Shown piece after piece: positions 1 through 48,309 of a stretch of 64,000 bases of DNA (position 1 is the stretch's first letter; every line of letters begins with the position of its first letter). Under the pieces are notes generated by a model. That model saw only the letters and a list, made by a program, of their open reading frames with translations, was not told where the DNA came from and searched no databases. The position numbers and the translations under genes were made by a program. The stretch comes from Amoebidium appalachense (lineage: Eukaryota > Ichthyosporea): positions 7,812,001-7,876,000 of the forward strand of contig CAVNZM010000006.1 in the NCBI GenBank assembly GCA_963693365.1, in the 5' to 3' direction.

Positions 1-1410
1 GGGAAACCCCTTTAGGCCACACTCCGCAAGAAGACATCATCCCTTTTCTTTATGTTTTTTTTTTTTCTTTCTCTTGACTGGGATTTATTGATCAGTGGTC
101 CAGTGGATTTAAAGGCAACGTGCAGCCACAGGCTACATGACCACCAAAATAACCGACTTCGAAAGAGCAACAGCGATGAAATAAAAAATAAAACAACAAG
201 TGACAAAGGACACCAGCGGGCAAAGGTACAAGTGCACGTGTATGCGTGAAACTAGTTTGCTCTCAACTAGTCATATGCAGCGATGATGACCAGGCCACAC
301 TCCGCAAGAAGACATCATTACTGCTGCCCCCCAACAGGCCCCCCTCAAAACCTACCGGGGCACAGCAAGCAAGTCAGCCCTTTAAAGAGCAATGCAGGCC
401 AAATCCGAGCGAGAAAACAATCCCCACGGGCCCGTCCCCTAGAAAACCCGCAGAAGCTGTCTCTAACTCTTTGATAAGGTGGCCTAGTTGTGGCAGGACA
501 CACAGGAAAACACAACTACAGAATGCATGCAAGCAAACCCAGTCATTGCCGGCCTAAAAAGCCTTAAGAGACGTGAGCTCAAGCTGCAATCTAATGTGTA
601 GCTGCCTGACTTTATAATATGTAGGCTGTCAACGTCAAATGAAAAGGGTTGCTTTTGTTTAAAAGTATTTAAAGTAAACATTTGGGCGAAAATTCGCAGA
701 AAGGTGATTAGTGGCAAGCGCGAATGTTGATTGGTGTACTGCTCAGACCTTGCCGCAAGTTGCAACCCCTGGGCCAAAAGGATTCCTGAATCCTGAAGCG
801 CTTTGAATTGATATGTACTACGAAAAGTAAAAAGAATAAAGTTTTACATGGCTCCATTTTATGATAATATTGGGTGTGTAAAGGTTGCTAGAAGGAAGGT
901 CATTCCAGACTGGCGTGCCTTACAATAGCTCTGCGCTCACAGTGCTGCATAGTTTGTTCCAAATCTTAGATGACGAACTTTTCGCGGAATCATAATGTAT
1001 CCACATGAACATCACTATATAGTATCTGTTGTAACAATCCACAAGTTTCAGTCTAACAAAAAGAACTGCAAGAGCTTGTATGATTTCACTTCCCTAACAA
1101 AAAAAAAAAAAAAAAAAAAAAAAGGCTCTGCGAGCAAAGGCCAGCTTACACGGTACGGACGTGTGTAAATGTGTATGGCTCAGGTATGGTATCAAAAAAG
1201 CTTTTCGGTTGAACTTGAGCTTTACTACTTTTTTACGTATACATATCCTGTAGGGGGTTTACGCTGTTTACTCGAGGCAAAGAGAACCAGTCTCAGGTAT
1301 GGGGGGGGGGGTTTTGCTCGGAATATCCCCTCAGCGGTATATCATGATCACGTACATAGATGTCGGGTGGTGACTATATATCAGGGTTTACTTTCTCTAC
1401 GAGACACCAT
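1..1410. repeat. Dispersed repeat family DR1, copy A (interrupted)
   Basis: Positions ~50-480 and ~1250-1405 match copy B at 52855-53620 in the same order. Shared blocks include the 'ttctcttgactgggattta' start, the 'ctccgcaagaagacatcat' block, and the 'gctcggaatatcccctcagc' plus 'atcatgatcacgtacataga' end. Copy A carries ~770 extra bases (~485-1250) absent from copy B. The 'ctccgcaagaagacatcat' block occurs twice in copy A (about 24-42 and 301-319). No convincing ORF is seen, so this could be a non-autonomous retroelement or a piece of a larger element whose other end lies outside the window. Confidence 0.75.
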
Positions 1411-1448
1411 AAAGACTACAAGGAGAAATCAATTAGTTGGGGTTCCCC

Positions 1449-1450
<2 letters not shown>

Positions 1451-1491
<41 letters not shown>

Positions 1492-1523
1492 GGGCTCCCC
1501 TCGGGACACTCGGTATCAGCTGG

Positions 1524-1581
<58 letters not shown>
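1451..1581. repeat. Poly-T and (GT)n at the LINE 3' end
   Basis: A ~37-base T run is followed by 16 unique bases and a ~57-base (GT)n. They sit just beyond the 3' end of the minus-strand LINE ORF; read on that strand this is (CA)n then poly-A, so the A run may be the remnant tail of the element. Confidence 0.7.
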
Positions 1582-1586
<5 letters not shown>

Positions 1587-1590
1587 TGCG

Positions 1591-3336
1591 CTATAATTTT
1601 GTAGTGATGTGTTTCTCAAGCCAATCAATACATCTAATAAACAGGTCGTAGTTACGCGTGTTTAGTATAAAATCAAGGATGTTGTAATTTACAGGTAGGC
1701 TATCTTTCTGGGTGTCTGTTGTGAATGTGACGTGTGTGTGTTGCGGTATTATGTGGTCTATCAAACTACATTTGGCGATACATGACCGGTTAAACTGGTG
1801 TGTGTGTGTGTTGTTTGGGCATGCAAATGATGCCACCTTATACTTATTAGATCTCCACTGTATAGCACGTGTACAGTAAAAGCGTGGTAATTGATCAATA
1901 ATACCATCAGCTAGAGAAAGACCAGTTCTACAGGAAGGTAATATGTATTTAGGTGTTATACACTTGCGAGTGCCATATTTGGCAATATGGTTGAGGCGGT
2001 CAGTATATATAAAACGAGACATAAGGCTTAGTTTTTCAAGGTGTATGCTTTCATCGGGTCTAGTGTCGTGTGGTATCTTTTTCCATTTGTTATATTGCGT
2101 GATTATCTTGTGATTGTGTACATGTTTAATAAGTAAGTGGCAGTCCAAAGTCACACACACACTATTGCGGGGTTTATTTGTATTTGTGCCCAGGGGAGAA
2201 GGGGAGAGAGAGGGGAGGAAAGAGGGGAGAGGTGAGGAGGGGACAGGTCGGATAGAGAAGAGAGGGTGGGAGGGCAAATACTTCTTTAAGCGGCTTATGT
2301 GCTTATTGAATTTCAGCGCGAGATAGGATACTCTAGCAGCTATTGGGACCAGACCATATATCGAGAGCGTTACAGGCCCAGGTTTACAACAGTTGTTAGA
2401 TAGAAAGGAGGCAACTTCTGCTTCAAGGAAATTTGCCAAGGGTTTAAGCGCTCTAGTTCTCTCTTTCTTGATCCAAGCGGCGAGAAGGGGTAAACCATAT
2501 TCACATGCCGGGAAGACAAAAGTGCGAATAAATGTAAGTCTAATAGAAGGATGGAGGGGTGTGTCTTTAAAAATATTAGCCGAGAAGAAAGCTAACCGCT
2601 TACGAGCCAACTCTACCCTCTTTTCGACCATATGGGGAAACATAACACCAACAGAATCAACCGGAACACCAAGATATTTGTATTCTGGAACTATAGGTAC
2701 AGGTTTAGATGATAATGTAAATGTGTGTAAATTGTTAGCTATATCAGGTACAAGAACACCACATTTGTCTATGTTAAGGATCATAAGGTTTGCCTTGCAC
2801 CACTCTGACACTACATCGAACAATCTTTGCAGGCGTCTAGGGGTACGGGCAAGGAGGGACAGATCATCAGCATAGAGAAGTGCAGGCGGAAAGTTATTAA
2901 TAGGGTCATCGTTTTCGGCGTAAATCTTGACAGCCAAATCATCTATAAATAGGTTAAACAAAAAGGGGCTAAGCAATGAACCCTGCAAGAGACCTCTAGT
3001 ACGAGCAAAACCATATGAAAGATGCCCATTAACCACAGCTCTACCATAGGTTTGAGACAAGAGTGCTTCTAACAGAACACCAATGCAGTGTGGTACACCC
3101 CGTGCAGCAAGCTTTTCCCATAGGAGACCAGGGGAGACAGAATCGTAAGCAGTTTTCCAATCAATAAAGCCAACATATTGTGCACCAACTTGCATAGAAT
3201 CGTGCAGTGCCATTATTTGAACATAACATGAATTGTTTTTACGAAAAGCGGATTGGCATGGGTGTATGTGAAGAATAGATTGAAACCTAGGGTGATGTGC
3301 AAATAACCTGTAACTCTCAGTCTTTGTTCGAATCAT
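1591..3336 (-). mobile_element. LINE (non-LTR retrotransposon) reverse transcriptase ORF, 5'-truncated
   Basis: A 581-codon open frame carries reverse transcriptase motifs in order: 'FIDWKTAYDSV' (residues 57-67, catalytic Asp block), 'RGLLQGSLLSPFLFNLFIDD' (114-133), the catalytic 'YADD' (155-158), and 'EYKYLGVP' (thumb-side motif). This order is typical of LINE ORF2 proteins. There is no endonuclease domain: an in-frame TAA lies five codons upstream of the first Met, so the 5' part is missing or in another frame. Residues ~370-400 are a Ser/Pro low-complexity insert encoded by a GA/CT-rich stretch (about 2165-2275). The absence of stops over 1.7 kb suggests a fairly recent insertion. The clade cannot be assigned by eye. 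Confidence 0.88.
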
Positions 3337-4282
3337 TCTTGGTCTTTTTTACAGAAACGCCTCTAGAGTCCAAAAGGGGTTACATGTGTGTGGATTATAC
3401 AAATAAAGACCCCTGTTGTATTTTATAGGGTATTGTTTAGTTAAACTCGTACATACTGTGTATAGATAGTTGTACAATAGTATCAAAAGAGGCGAGAGGC
3501 AGCATGATCATCTGACCGGGCCGAGGCAAGGTAAGCCGTCCTCGAACAAGATGTTAGATACTATCATAGCACAATCATATCAGGGTGTGAAACTTGTTAT
3601 ACATAGTGCTGTTTAGCAAAAATTTCCCAGTCTGGACGACCCAAATAGAGGCGCCAACAGCCTTTAGGGAGCTCCTTTAGGAGTATTTTAGTATATTTGG
3701 GCATTTTAGGGTCAGTGGTTGTAAACTCAGTGGATTTACTTTCAAATAGAGCCCCAAAATTTTACGGACACTTTTCGGCCCTTCTGGGACATTGATCTGT
3801 GGCACATGTACATGTACAAACCCCATATTTTCACAGCCTGTAGCACATGAACGCGATTGGTTGTTTAAGCTTCCAAAATTTTGGCGGGAAAATTTTGACA
3901 CGTAGGTGACGGGTCGTTACAAACAGGAAAACAGGAAACGACAAATGATTTCTACAACTTGTACTACGTAGTAAATAAATGTATATAAATGTATGTATGT
4001 ATGGATATATAATATATATGGTGTGGTTTACTGGACTTCAGAGTGTCTGCCATATCAATACATGTCGGGCCCACCCCCACTTGATTATGCACAGTGCACA
4101 TGCATGCCTTGTGTGCGCGTCTATCAACCATCAAACAATCTTCGGAACAACTAAGTCACCTGTTTCGACATATTATTCCCGAAAGCTAAAAAAAAAACGT
4201 ACCTCATTCACAGCTCTCTCGTTCATAGTCGTTGAGAGAAACCACAGAGATCCAAAGGTCGTAATGCATCTTCCCTCCCCAG
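3337..4282. other. Intergenic region between LINE and first plus-strand gene
   Basis: No exon with supported borders is seen. An inverted CCAAT box ('gattggttg', ~3855) lies ~450 bases upstream of the first ATG of the next gene, and AT-rich sequence follows at 3970-4020. The 5' part may still belong to the LINE (upstream on the minus strand). Confidence 0.4.
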
Positions 4283-4311
4283 CCTTTAGGCCTTCGGAAA
4301 AAACGTAAACG

Positions 4312-5765
<1,454 letters not shown>

Positions 5766-5776
5766 GTGTGTGTGCG

Positions 5777-5820
<44 letters not shown>

Positions 5821-5928
5821 TGCACACGTCGGATTCCTACCGCTTTCCTCCTTATTGTTCTGTTACTTGACCCCAAATCCCCTCTTTCTTTACCGACTGC
5901 TTCCATTTCACCATCATTTTGCTTCCAG

Positions 5929-25727
<19,799 letters not shown>

Positions 25728-26503
25728 TAATGTTTATAAAACTATTAAAAAAGTAGGAACTTCGATGATGTGTGACTTCACTATATTACGTAGCATTGGT
25801 TGTTTCGATTCATAAGAATGTAGTTGTGCACAGACATGTATAGTCACGGATATGTACAAGCATGTACTTATCAGTCACTTTTAGTGCTGTCTACCCGTTT
25901 TTAGTTTGCCGGCATTCAACTTTACTACTAACAGGTAATTGGATGTATGTACATACGCAGTACAGGATTTCGATATGTACGTAAACGTATACAACCCCAA
26001 GAAATCATGCCACTATTCTCGTTCCACCATGTCTATACAACGTATACCTACCACATATAAATATTATCACTAGCTTGTAAGGTTGCCACAACGAGCTTCC
26101 TTTTTAAGCAAGGGCTGGTACGGTACGTACACGCAAAGATTGGCATGTATCATACTAATACAAAAGACATCAGGGAAAAAAGTTGTGATGAATTCTATTT
26201 AGATCGCAGCATCAGACAGGGCTAAAAATGGATACCTAGTACAATTGCCATAGACAAAAAACGTTAAAGTTATAAAATGGTCAAAGCAAACAACATTCAT
26301 TCATCCAAATGCGATCGGTCACTGACTTTGCATCTTGCAGGCCACAGTTGCATTCAATTCTTCAATGCATACATTATGTAGCAATACAAAAGATAAACGA
26401 GCTTGCCGATTAGTCTTATCCAAACATGCATTTGCCTTCCTTTACGGGATTAGAGGAGCCCATTATGAGAAGGACCGGGCTCGGCGCGCAGCACACACAC
26501 ACA

Positions 26504-26594
<91 letters not shown>

Positions 26595-26810
26595 GCTAAT
26601 ATTGTAACATACCCATGTACATTGGTGTTGGCATAGGTATCTACTTTGACATGTACATTAGGAGTGCTTCTTGATTGAATTAATTTTCACCTTATAGCTC
26701 CACTCTTAGCCTCTTGACAATGTTTCCGGTATTCCATGCATGCACCCGTTCGTTCAAAGGTGCACCCGTTGTTTTTCCTGCCCCTTCCACCCACCCCAAC
26801 TTTACTTCCA
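25728..26810. other. Convergent intergenic region
   Basis: This lies between the stop codons of the condensin-like gene (plus) and the F-box gene (minus). A variant poly(A) signal ATTAAA lies at ~25744, 17 bases after the plus-strand stop. A (CA)n of ~75 bases lies at 26507-26591. No supported exon is seen. Confidence 0.5.
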
Positions 26811-32744
<5,934 letters not shown>

Positions 32745-33421
32745 GTTTTAGTAATGTGGCCACGGAACCCAGATGGAAAGCGTGTCTAAATGGCACCCCG
32801 TATTCAATAGCCTCGCAAGGAGAGCTCACAAACGCTTTCTGCGAAACTACATGCTTTCAACGTATACTATGATGGGCACCACTTGAGTAAAACATTTAAT
32901 TTATTTTGAAGAGAACATCTATAAAAAAAGAAAACACTGGCTTGCGGCTAGCCCCCAACGCGACTAGTCTTATCTAAAATGACGTCTTCAAGGATATCTA
33001 GCTAGGACTGATGTAGGGTATTTAGAGCTTAGTAAGTTTTCATTTGTAGGCTATTTTGTGGGATTACGCAACCAACTGGACACGATCAGCGGAGACTGTG
33101 AGTGCTGTTGTTTTAGGAATTGTTATGAGGAGAAACGTACGTATGTTAACGCGTGAGGAAAGGGATCTTTGGGCACACATTGTTACAGTTTGAATGCTTC
33201 ATTTCTTTTCATTTTCTTTTTCTTTTGACCTTTTGGCTTACATAGGATTAGGTACGCTTCTACTTGAGTTGTCTGAAGGCAAAGCCGGCTAGAGAAATCC
33301 CTGTGTACATCGGACACATCTTATTGGAATTTCACACAACGGGTTATTTATTCCGGTTTTTTTCCCCAAAAAGACAACCGTTCAAGGCAGTAGATGTCTG
33401 CTGGGCAATGTCGTTTCAAAC
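32745..33421. promoter_or_regulatory. Likely bidirectional promoter region
   Basis: 677 bases separate the ATG of the minus-strand F-box gene from the ATG chosen for the plus-strand ankyrin gene. It is the only stretch of its size nearby free of microsatellites. I see no clear TATA box. The reading frame upstream of the 33422 ATG stays open for some distance, so the true start of the ankyrin gene could lie inside this region. Confidence 0.45.
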
Positions 33422-42551
<9,130 letters not shown>

Positions 42552-42560
<9 letters not shown>

Positions 42561-42599
42561 TCCGATTAGCACCCGAAAAGTTGATCCGATTAGCACCGG
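42552..42599 (+). repeat. 24-bp tandem duplication across the stop codon
   Basis: Two copies of a 24-base unit beginning 'aaaagttgatccgattagca'. The first contains the TGA stop of the ankyrin gene (42558-42560); the second lies in the 3' UTR. Confidence 0.9.
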
Positions 42600-45137
42600 T
42601 TAGACGTGATCGAGACCGATCTTAGCGGGCTGTGTCCCTCGAGCAAGTTAATGGGGCGCTGTGGATTGGTGATATCTTTAAGATGATCACAGGCGTAAAA
42701 TCGCAAAGGTTTTCGTGGTTAAACGGATTGACATTTTCTTGTACGTATGGTTTTCCTGTTTTGGTTTGTTGTCTATGCCTTTTCCTGTAAAAAAAAATTT
42801 CCCATTTTATTACGTGCGTGGGCGGGAGCAAAGATGATGTATATGGTGGCAGTGCCTGTTGCTGATGTATGACTTGGTTATATATAACTGTTGTGGCTTA
42901 GCATTTCTTCGTGTCTTTCAGGCTTACAGGGGGATAGAAGGGATTAGTCGTGATCCTTGTCTTTGGTTTATTTTTCCTGCTATCTAAAATTAAATTTTGG
43001 TTTTAATGTTTGAGCAGTATAGTGAGCGGATTCTCTCGGAAGTGATGGGTGGGGTGGGATACAACCACAAATAGTCCTTGATAGGAAGCGTCTGTGTGTG
43101 TGTGTGAGGGGGATGGGGGGGGGGGGGAGGGGGAGGGGGGAGGGGGGGGGGGGACTAATAACCGCTATTAGAACGACCGAATGATGATTTGTACATCTTC
43201 AGAATCTGTAAAGATTTGTATGCTGTTTATAGAGTAGGGAATTTGTGAGATTTAGCTTAATTGATGATTGCCTGGCGATACTGTATCTAGCTATAGGCCA
43301 TGTTAAATTGAAATGTCCCTTCTGAGATATATGATTAAGGCGGGTTGCGAGATGAAATCGAAACCTCTATGCATCTGCTGGAATATGCTTGTGATATCCA
43401 GATATCTAACCCGTAAGGATAAATTTTAGTTAGATGAACTTTGAGTGTCATGTTGAAATCCACATCGGCCGCTAACTTTGAATGATGTAATCCGGTCCCT
43501 GGCTGCAGCTGCTGATACAGTGGATAGGTGGGAATTGGATATACTTGTGATATTCAGAATTTTCTCCTGAACTTTCCCTACGGGTGTCTGCTACATTGGT
43601 TGGAAATATGAATACTTGTTCAGATTTCTTGGTGGATTATGCTGGTCGTCACGTTGGATATATATCTAATATATTGAATTTCAACACAGCGTTCTGGTGT
43701 CTTAGTTTACATTTGCTACTGGATATCTCGTGAAGTATTTTTGTTTTGTTTTATTGCTTCCTAAGTATGCCGTGAATGGCATCTCGTTCCGTTGAATAAA
43801 TTTATTTCAGTCAAAAGAAGAAAAAAAAACTTAAGTTTCCGTTATCATATGTGCATATAAGTGGGGTGCCGTGTCAGGCCTGGTCCGGGGGGGTCGGCCT
43901 TTGAATCATAATATATTGACTAAATGAAGTAATTAATTCGCCTCTAAGGACACCCGAGGTTTTGTTATGATTCAAAATTTACCCCTCCCAGCCCCCCCCC
44001 CCCCCCCCCCCGCCCCGCGCTGCCGGCGCCAAATGGTCCCCATAGAGAGATACAACTCAAAACAAATTGCGTGGCCTGAAACCCCCCTCCCTCCCCTCCC
44101 TCCCTCCCCTTCCCCCCCCCTCCCCCCCCCTCCCCCTTATTTCTGATTTTTATCTAAGCTTCCCCGGGTACGGCCGTGTTTTGACGGGTGCTATTCCTAT
44201 CCCGATATAATCCATATGTTGCAAAATTCCGGCTCCACATACGCATAGTGTTACTGATAGTGTACGTACGAAATGATGAATTTACCTACCCGCACGTGCT
44301 AGCGAGGCTGGGCAAAACCTTCTTGCTAAAATTCAATATGTGATAGTAGTTCGGATTGGTAAGGCCTTAGTTTAGCTGAATATGCACTATTACTAAATTA
44401 GAACCCTAGTTTGGTCTAGGGTACAGTCGGTACGTAGTGGAAGACGGTAGTTCTTATCAGGGATGATCCCTAATGGCTCCAACCAGAACAAAGCTTTAAT
44501 TTAATCATAAATTTCGGGTTAAAATGAAACTAACAAATAAAGCCGCAATAAAAAACTTGCGATTTAGGGTGCTGAGCCCGTCTCCACACCTACCCGTGCG
44601 CGCCCCCCTTCCCCCCTCCCGGCTGCGGTAGCTGGCCTGATGATAACTATATCATAATATAAATGATTTACTAATTACTACTATGATAACTATATCAGTA
44701 GTATAATTACAATAAAAGACCTAATTATATCACAGACGGGCAGTTTGAAGGTAGTTTGGTTCATACGACGGACCCTCTCTTGCACCTGATTGGACAAAAC
44801 ACGATCCGATGACGTAAAATAAGGGGGGAACGGATCGATCCCCAAGACTTGAAGGGGCCGTTCAGCCCCTATATAGGGGGGAGGGGGGAGGGGGGAGGGA
44901 GGGGGGGCAGCCCCATGATATAGGGCCCAGACGGGGGGCAGCCCCATGATCTAGGGCCCAGACAGACATATGGCTATGGTTATTGGGTCTATTTTCTTGT
45001 TTTGGTGATAATTATTATGAAAGTGCAAGGAGAATGGGAAAAACCCCTGGGGAAGAGGAGGGAAGGGGGGAAGGGGGGGAGGGGGGGAGGAGTAGGAGGA
45101 GGAGGTCCTGGAGGCGCGGGAAGAGTTTTGTTGGAGT

Positions 45138-45184
<47 letters not shown>
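42561..45184. other. Gene-poor region after the ankyrin gene
   Basis: 3' UTR and intergenic DNA of ordinary composition with few microsatellites (G-rich 43109-43153, C runs at 43989-44011 and 44084-44137). A possible AATAAA lies at ~43796 within 'ccgttgaataaatttatttc', near sequence similar to a DR1 internal block (53427-53450). A 28-base block ending 'agggcccagac' is duplicated at 44909-44964. No supported exon is seen on either strand. Confidence 0.5.
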
Positions 45185-45191
<7 letters not shown>

Positions 45192-45345
45192 TTTGAATGC
45201 GTCAAAAAGTACGAAGTACACAAGAACAAACGGATAACACGATGCAGAATGCAAGCCATACATAAAGAGTATGCAGAATAAGCAGAGCCCATCCTCAGGG
45301 GGGGCCCACATCATCCACAGTACCCGAGTTTTGACCTATTCACCT
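45185..45345 (-). repeat. Dispersed repeat family R2, copy 1 (minus)
   Basis: On the minus strand this reads, in order: 'caaaactcgg', 'gatgatgtgggccc', 'cctgaggatgggctctgctt', 'gcatact', 'tacttcgtact', 'gcattcaaac' and a C run. The same blocks in the same order occur at 63775-63980. The C run forms the 3' end in both copies. Confidence 0.75.
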
Positions 45346-46080
45346 CGTTAACGAAACCTAACTCAGATACTGTTTCACTTGAACATGGGTAGGTCACCCG
45401 TCTTGATCAGAGACGAGCAGGGTTGCTTATGCAGGCAAGGGCAGTGGGAAAGGCCGGGGGTTAAAGTTGCAGCAGTAAGCAGAAGCAAGAAAAATATAGA
45501 TAGGAACTCCGGAGACGGGGCTTCTAGGAAGCTCCCCCGTCGCTACCTAAGTTGATACTTCCCTGGCTAACATACTACACCAGCTGAAAAGAATTAAGTC
45601 CCGAAGGCCGCAGAATTCGCAATCAGAGGGGAAAATATGAGATTTGACCCACGCCGCAGGGTAGTAACACGCTTACTAGGGCGGAACTTAAACGTCTTCG
45701 AACGGAAAGCTATGCCCCCGGATGTCAGCCGGAAATATGGTATCACCCATTGCTTTGGGCTTGAAAAAAGCCAAATCGATAGTCCGAGTTATGTTATGCC
45801 GGCGGGTAACATGCCGCATGGGTTCCAAGGGAGCTGTCGCCAACAGAGCGGTGTGTGCATGCGTGCGCGTAACGCAATGTGTGAAGTGTGTCTATAGCTA
45901 TGAAAGAGGGTATGCAGAAGTGGACAGATGAAGTGTGTGGAGAGAAAAACAGTAGGAGGAAAAGTAGACACCAGTGTGTGAAACCCCGCACAACATACAT
46001 ACACACACACATACACATAAATAAGCGAAGATTACAGGTAATCAACCAGAACAACAAATGACAAGCAAAACAACAGGCGC
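45346..46080. other. Intergenic region without recognised gene
   Basis: Unique DNA. A frame of 86 codons at 45637-45897 has no recognisable motif and no splice support, so I do not call it a gene. Confidence 0.35.
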
Positions 46081-46081
46081 C

Positions 46082-46115
<34 letters not shown>

Positions 46116-46134
46116 AGAGAGAGAGAGAAAAGAA

Positions 46135-46168
<34 letters not shown>

Positions 46169-46735
46169 GGGGGGTCTTAGGGATGCTGCAGAATCGTCAG
46201 ATATTAGACAAATCGTACCAATACGATCATTCTCTCATATATGAGAGAAGATTGTGACTAACGATGTGCAGAGCTGGTTAAGACCTGTTAAGTGTGCAGA
46301 GAAAATGGGAGGGGAAGGAGGAGGGGAAGGGGGGGGGGGGGGGGGGGGGGGGGGGGTGAAGTAAGAGAGGGGAGGGAATGTTAGAGTGTCAATAGTCTCA
46401 GGGGACCCTGCAGAGTCGTTAGATATCAGACAAAAACGCACCAACGACCAAGTTCTCCAAGGGGAGAAATGCGTAAAACGTTCTGCAGAGTGGGTTAGAG
46501 ACCTGCTGATGAGAAGAGTGTATACAGGGTTTGGCCAAGGGGGGGGGGGGGGGGGGGGGGGGAGGGGAGGGAAAGAAGGTAGGAGGGGAAGGGGGGGGGG
46601 AGGGGGGGGGGGGGGGGGTAAGTAGGCCGGGGAAGGGCGAAGGGAGAAGGGAGGGGAGGGAGGGAGGGGGAAAAAGGTGGGGGGGGGGGGGGGGGAGGGG
46701 GGGAGGGGAGAGGAGAAGAATTTTTTAATTAAAAA
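46082..46735. repeat. A run, G-tracts and a diverged tandem duplication
   Basis: An A run plus (GA)n and G run (46083-46170). Two ~110-base copies (46183-46300 and 46397-46520) share 'gcagaatcgtcagatattag' / 'gcagagtcgttagatatcag'. G-rich blocks at 46330-46356 and 46541-46710 follow each copy. The second copy is open as DPAESLDIRQKRTNDQV; the first has stops. Confidence 0.7.
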
Positions 46736-46879
46736 AAAAACAGAAATAAAAAAATAAAAATAAAAACCCCTGTGGTGGACAGATCAGAGACGAGAGCTCC
46801 ATTTCAGAACTTACCAGGCAACCCAAAAACCTAGCCGGCTGAGAAAGAAGAACGGCGGGGGAATTGTTTGGGAAAAGGA

Positions 46880-46991
46880 GCGGGGGGGGGGGAGAAGGGG
46901 GGGGGTGGGGAGGAGGGGGGAGAGAGGGCGAGAGGGAGAGAGAGAGAGAGGGAGGGAGAGAACGAGAGAGAACGAAAGAGAGAGAGAGAGG

Positions 46992-47071
<80 letters not shown>

Positions 47072-47083
47072 AGCGAGCGAGCG

Positions 47084-47124
<41 letters not shown>

Positions 47125-47255
47125 TAGGGAGGGAGAGAGAGGGAGAGGGAGAGAGAGAGAGGGAGGGAGAGAGGGAGGGAGGGGGGGGGGGGGGAGAGGT
47201 GTAGGGGCTGGTAGGGGGGAGGGGGGGGGGGGGGGGGGGGGGATCGGGATAGAGT
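46880..47255. repeat. (GA)n and G-tracts
   Basis: GA-rich DNA with a nearly pure (GA)n (46997-47120), one 'gcga' island and flanking G runs, ends next to the Penelope-like element. Confidence 0.9.
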
Positions 47256-47261
47256 GGGGGG

Positions 47262-48305
47262 CTAGGGAGTGTTGATCTTTTTAGTGATGATGGAGAGTAT
47301 GTGAGAGGAGTGAACGCCACGGTATATGTGCGGGTGTGTGGCGAGAAAGCTGTGCATTTTGTGGTGCAAGAGTCTAAGCGAGTAGCCTTTGTTAAGCAAT
47401 GTTTTAGCAAGTCGTGCAGTGCATGTGGTGAATGCAGCAAGTGTGGAGCATTTGCGCTGGTAGCTATGCATTTGACTTGTCATGATGCCGTATTTTGCAG
47501 TGCAGGAGATGAATGAGTCGTGGTGTGGGAAACGAACGATGTCTAGTGTATTGAATGTGGGTGTGTCGAGATTGTTGTAGATGGTTGTGTGAATGCCGTG
47601 ATTAGTGCAGGTGATATGCAAGTCGAGGTCGGGGACAGAGGGGAGGAACCGGCAGGGTTGAGTTGAAGGCTGGTCTTGGGATATAGACCGAAATCACAAT
47701 CTTCTAAATAGAGGTGGGAGAGAATGCGAGGATTATGAAGGGAGATCAAATCATCTATGTAGCGGCGAGTAAACTGAAAATCTACCAAGACATCAATGCG
47801 GTCGTGTGCAATAAGCTTGCGAACAAAATCCAACTCATAAGTAAAGAGATAGAAATTAGCCAAGAAAAAGCACAGTTTGTACCCATGGGGATACCAATGT
47901 CCTGTTTTTAGAGGGTATCGCCAAACACAACATATATGTTATCTACGAGGAAACATAGAAAAACCACAAGCTGTGCCTTAGAGAGATGCAGAGAGTGTTC
48001 TTTAGGCTCAAAGGAATCATCCTGGGAATCATCATCTACACGATCCACCCAGGACAACGTGGAGCCGGTTTTCTTAATAAACATGTGTGGTTTGCGAGCG
48101 CCCGTGCATTTTTTGACATATATTGCGTCAATCAGTGTAGTGAGACGAGCTTTCAAATCATGCAAGTCAATCTTGGTGTAGAGTGTGGAAACATCCAACA
48201 CAGACACGGGCGCATTTTCGTGTTGGCGTGTGGTACGGTTAAGGGCGTTGATTGTGTGTGTGAGTGCGGTGCTATCCGTGAGAATCCAAGAGCTAGTGTT
48301 GTGCG
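47262..48305 (-). mobile_element. Penelope-like reverse transcriptase, decayed
   Basis: Three minus-strand frames together show the motif order of Penelope-type RTs: 'VLDVSTLYTKIDLHDLKARL' (48204-48145), 'GIPMGTNCA' (~47897-47871), 'FTRRYIDDLISLHNP' (47773-47729), 'LDLHITCTNHGIHT' (~47630), 'DIVRFPHHDSFI' (~47540) and a C-terminal 'LLNKGYSLRLLHHKMHSF'. A stop lies just before the GIPMG motif (~47908), one frameshift lies in a T run after it (~47866), and a second frameshift lies near 47645. The upstream side ends at a G-tract, so the N-terminal part is missing. No GIY-YIG endonuclease is seen. This copy is inactive. Confidence 0.83.
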
Positions 48306-48309
48306 GCAG

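Noticed and set aside
45390-45470. 5S rRNA-like stretch ('gatcagagacgagcagggtt')
   Set aside because: Resemblance to the 5S core is short, internal promoter boxes and the rest of the gene are not present. No tRNA or rRNA gene could be supported anywhere in the window.
45637-45897. 86-codon frame MRFDPRRRVVTRLLGRN...
   Set aside because: No motif, no signal peptide, no splice or promoter support, ordinary for random sequence.
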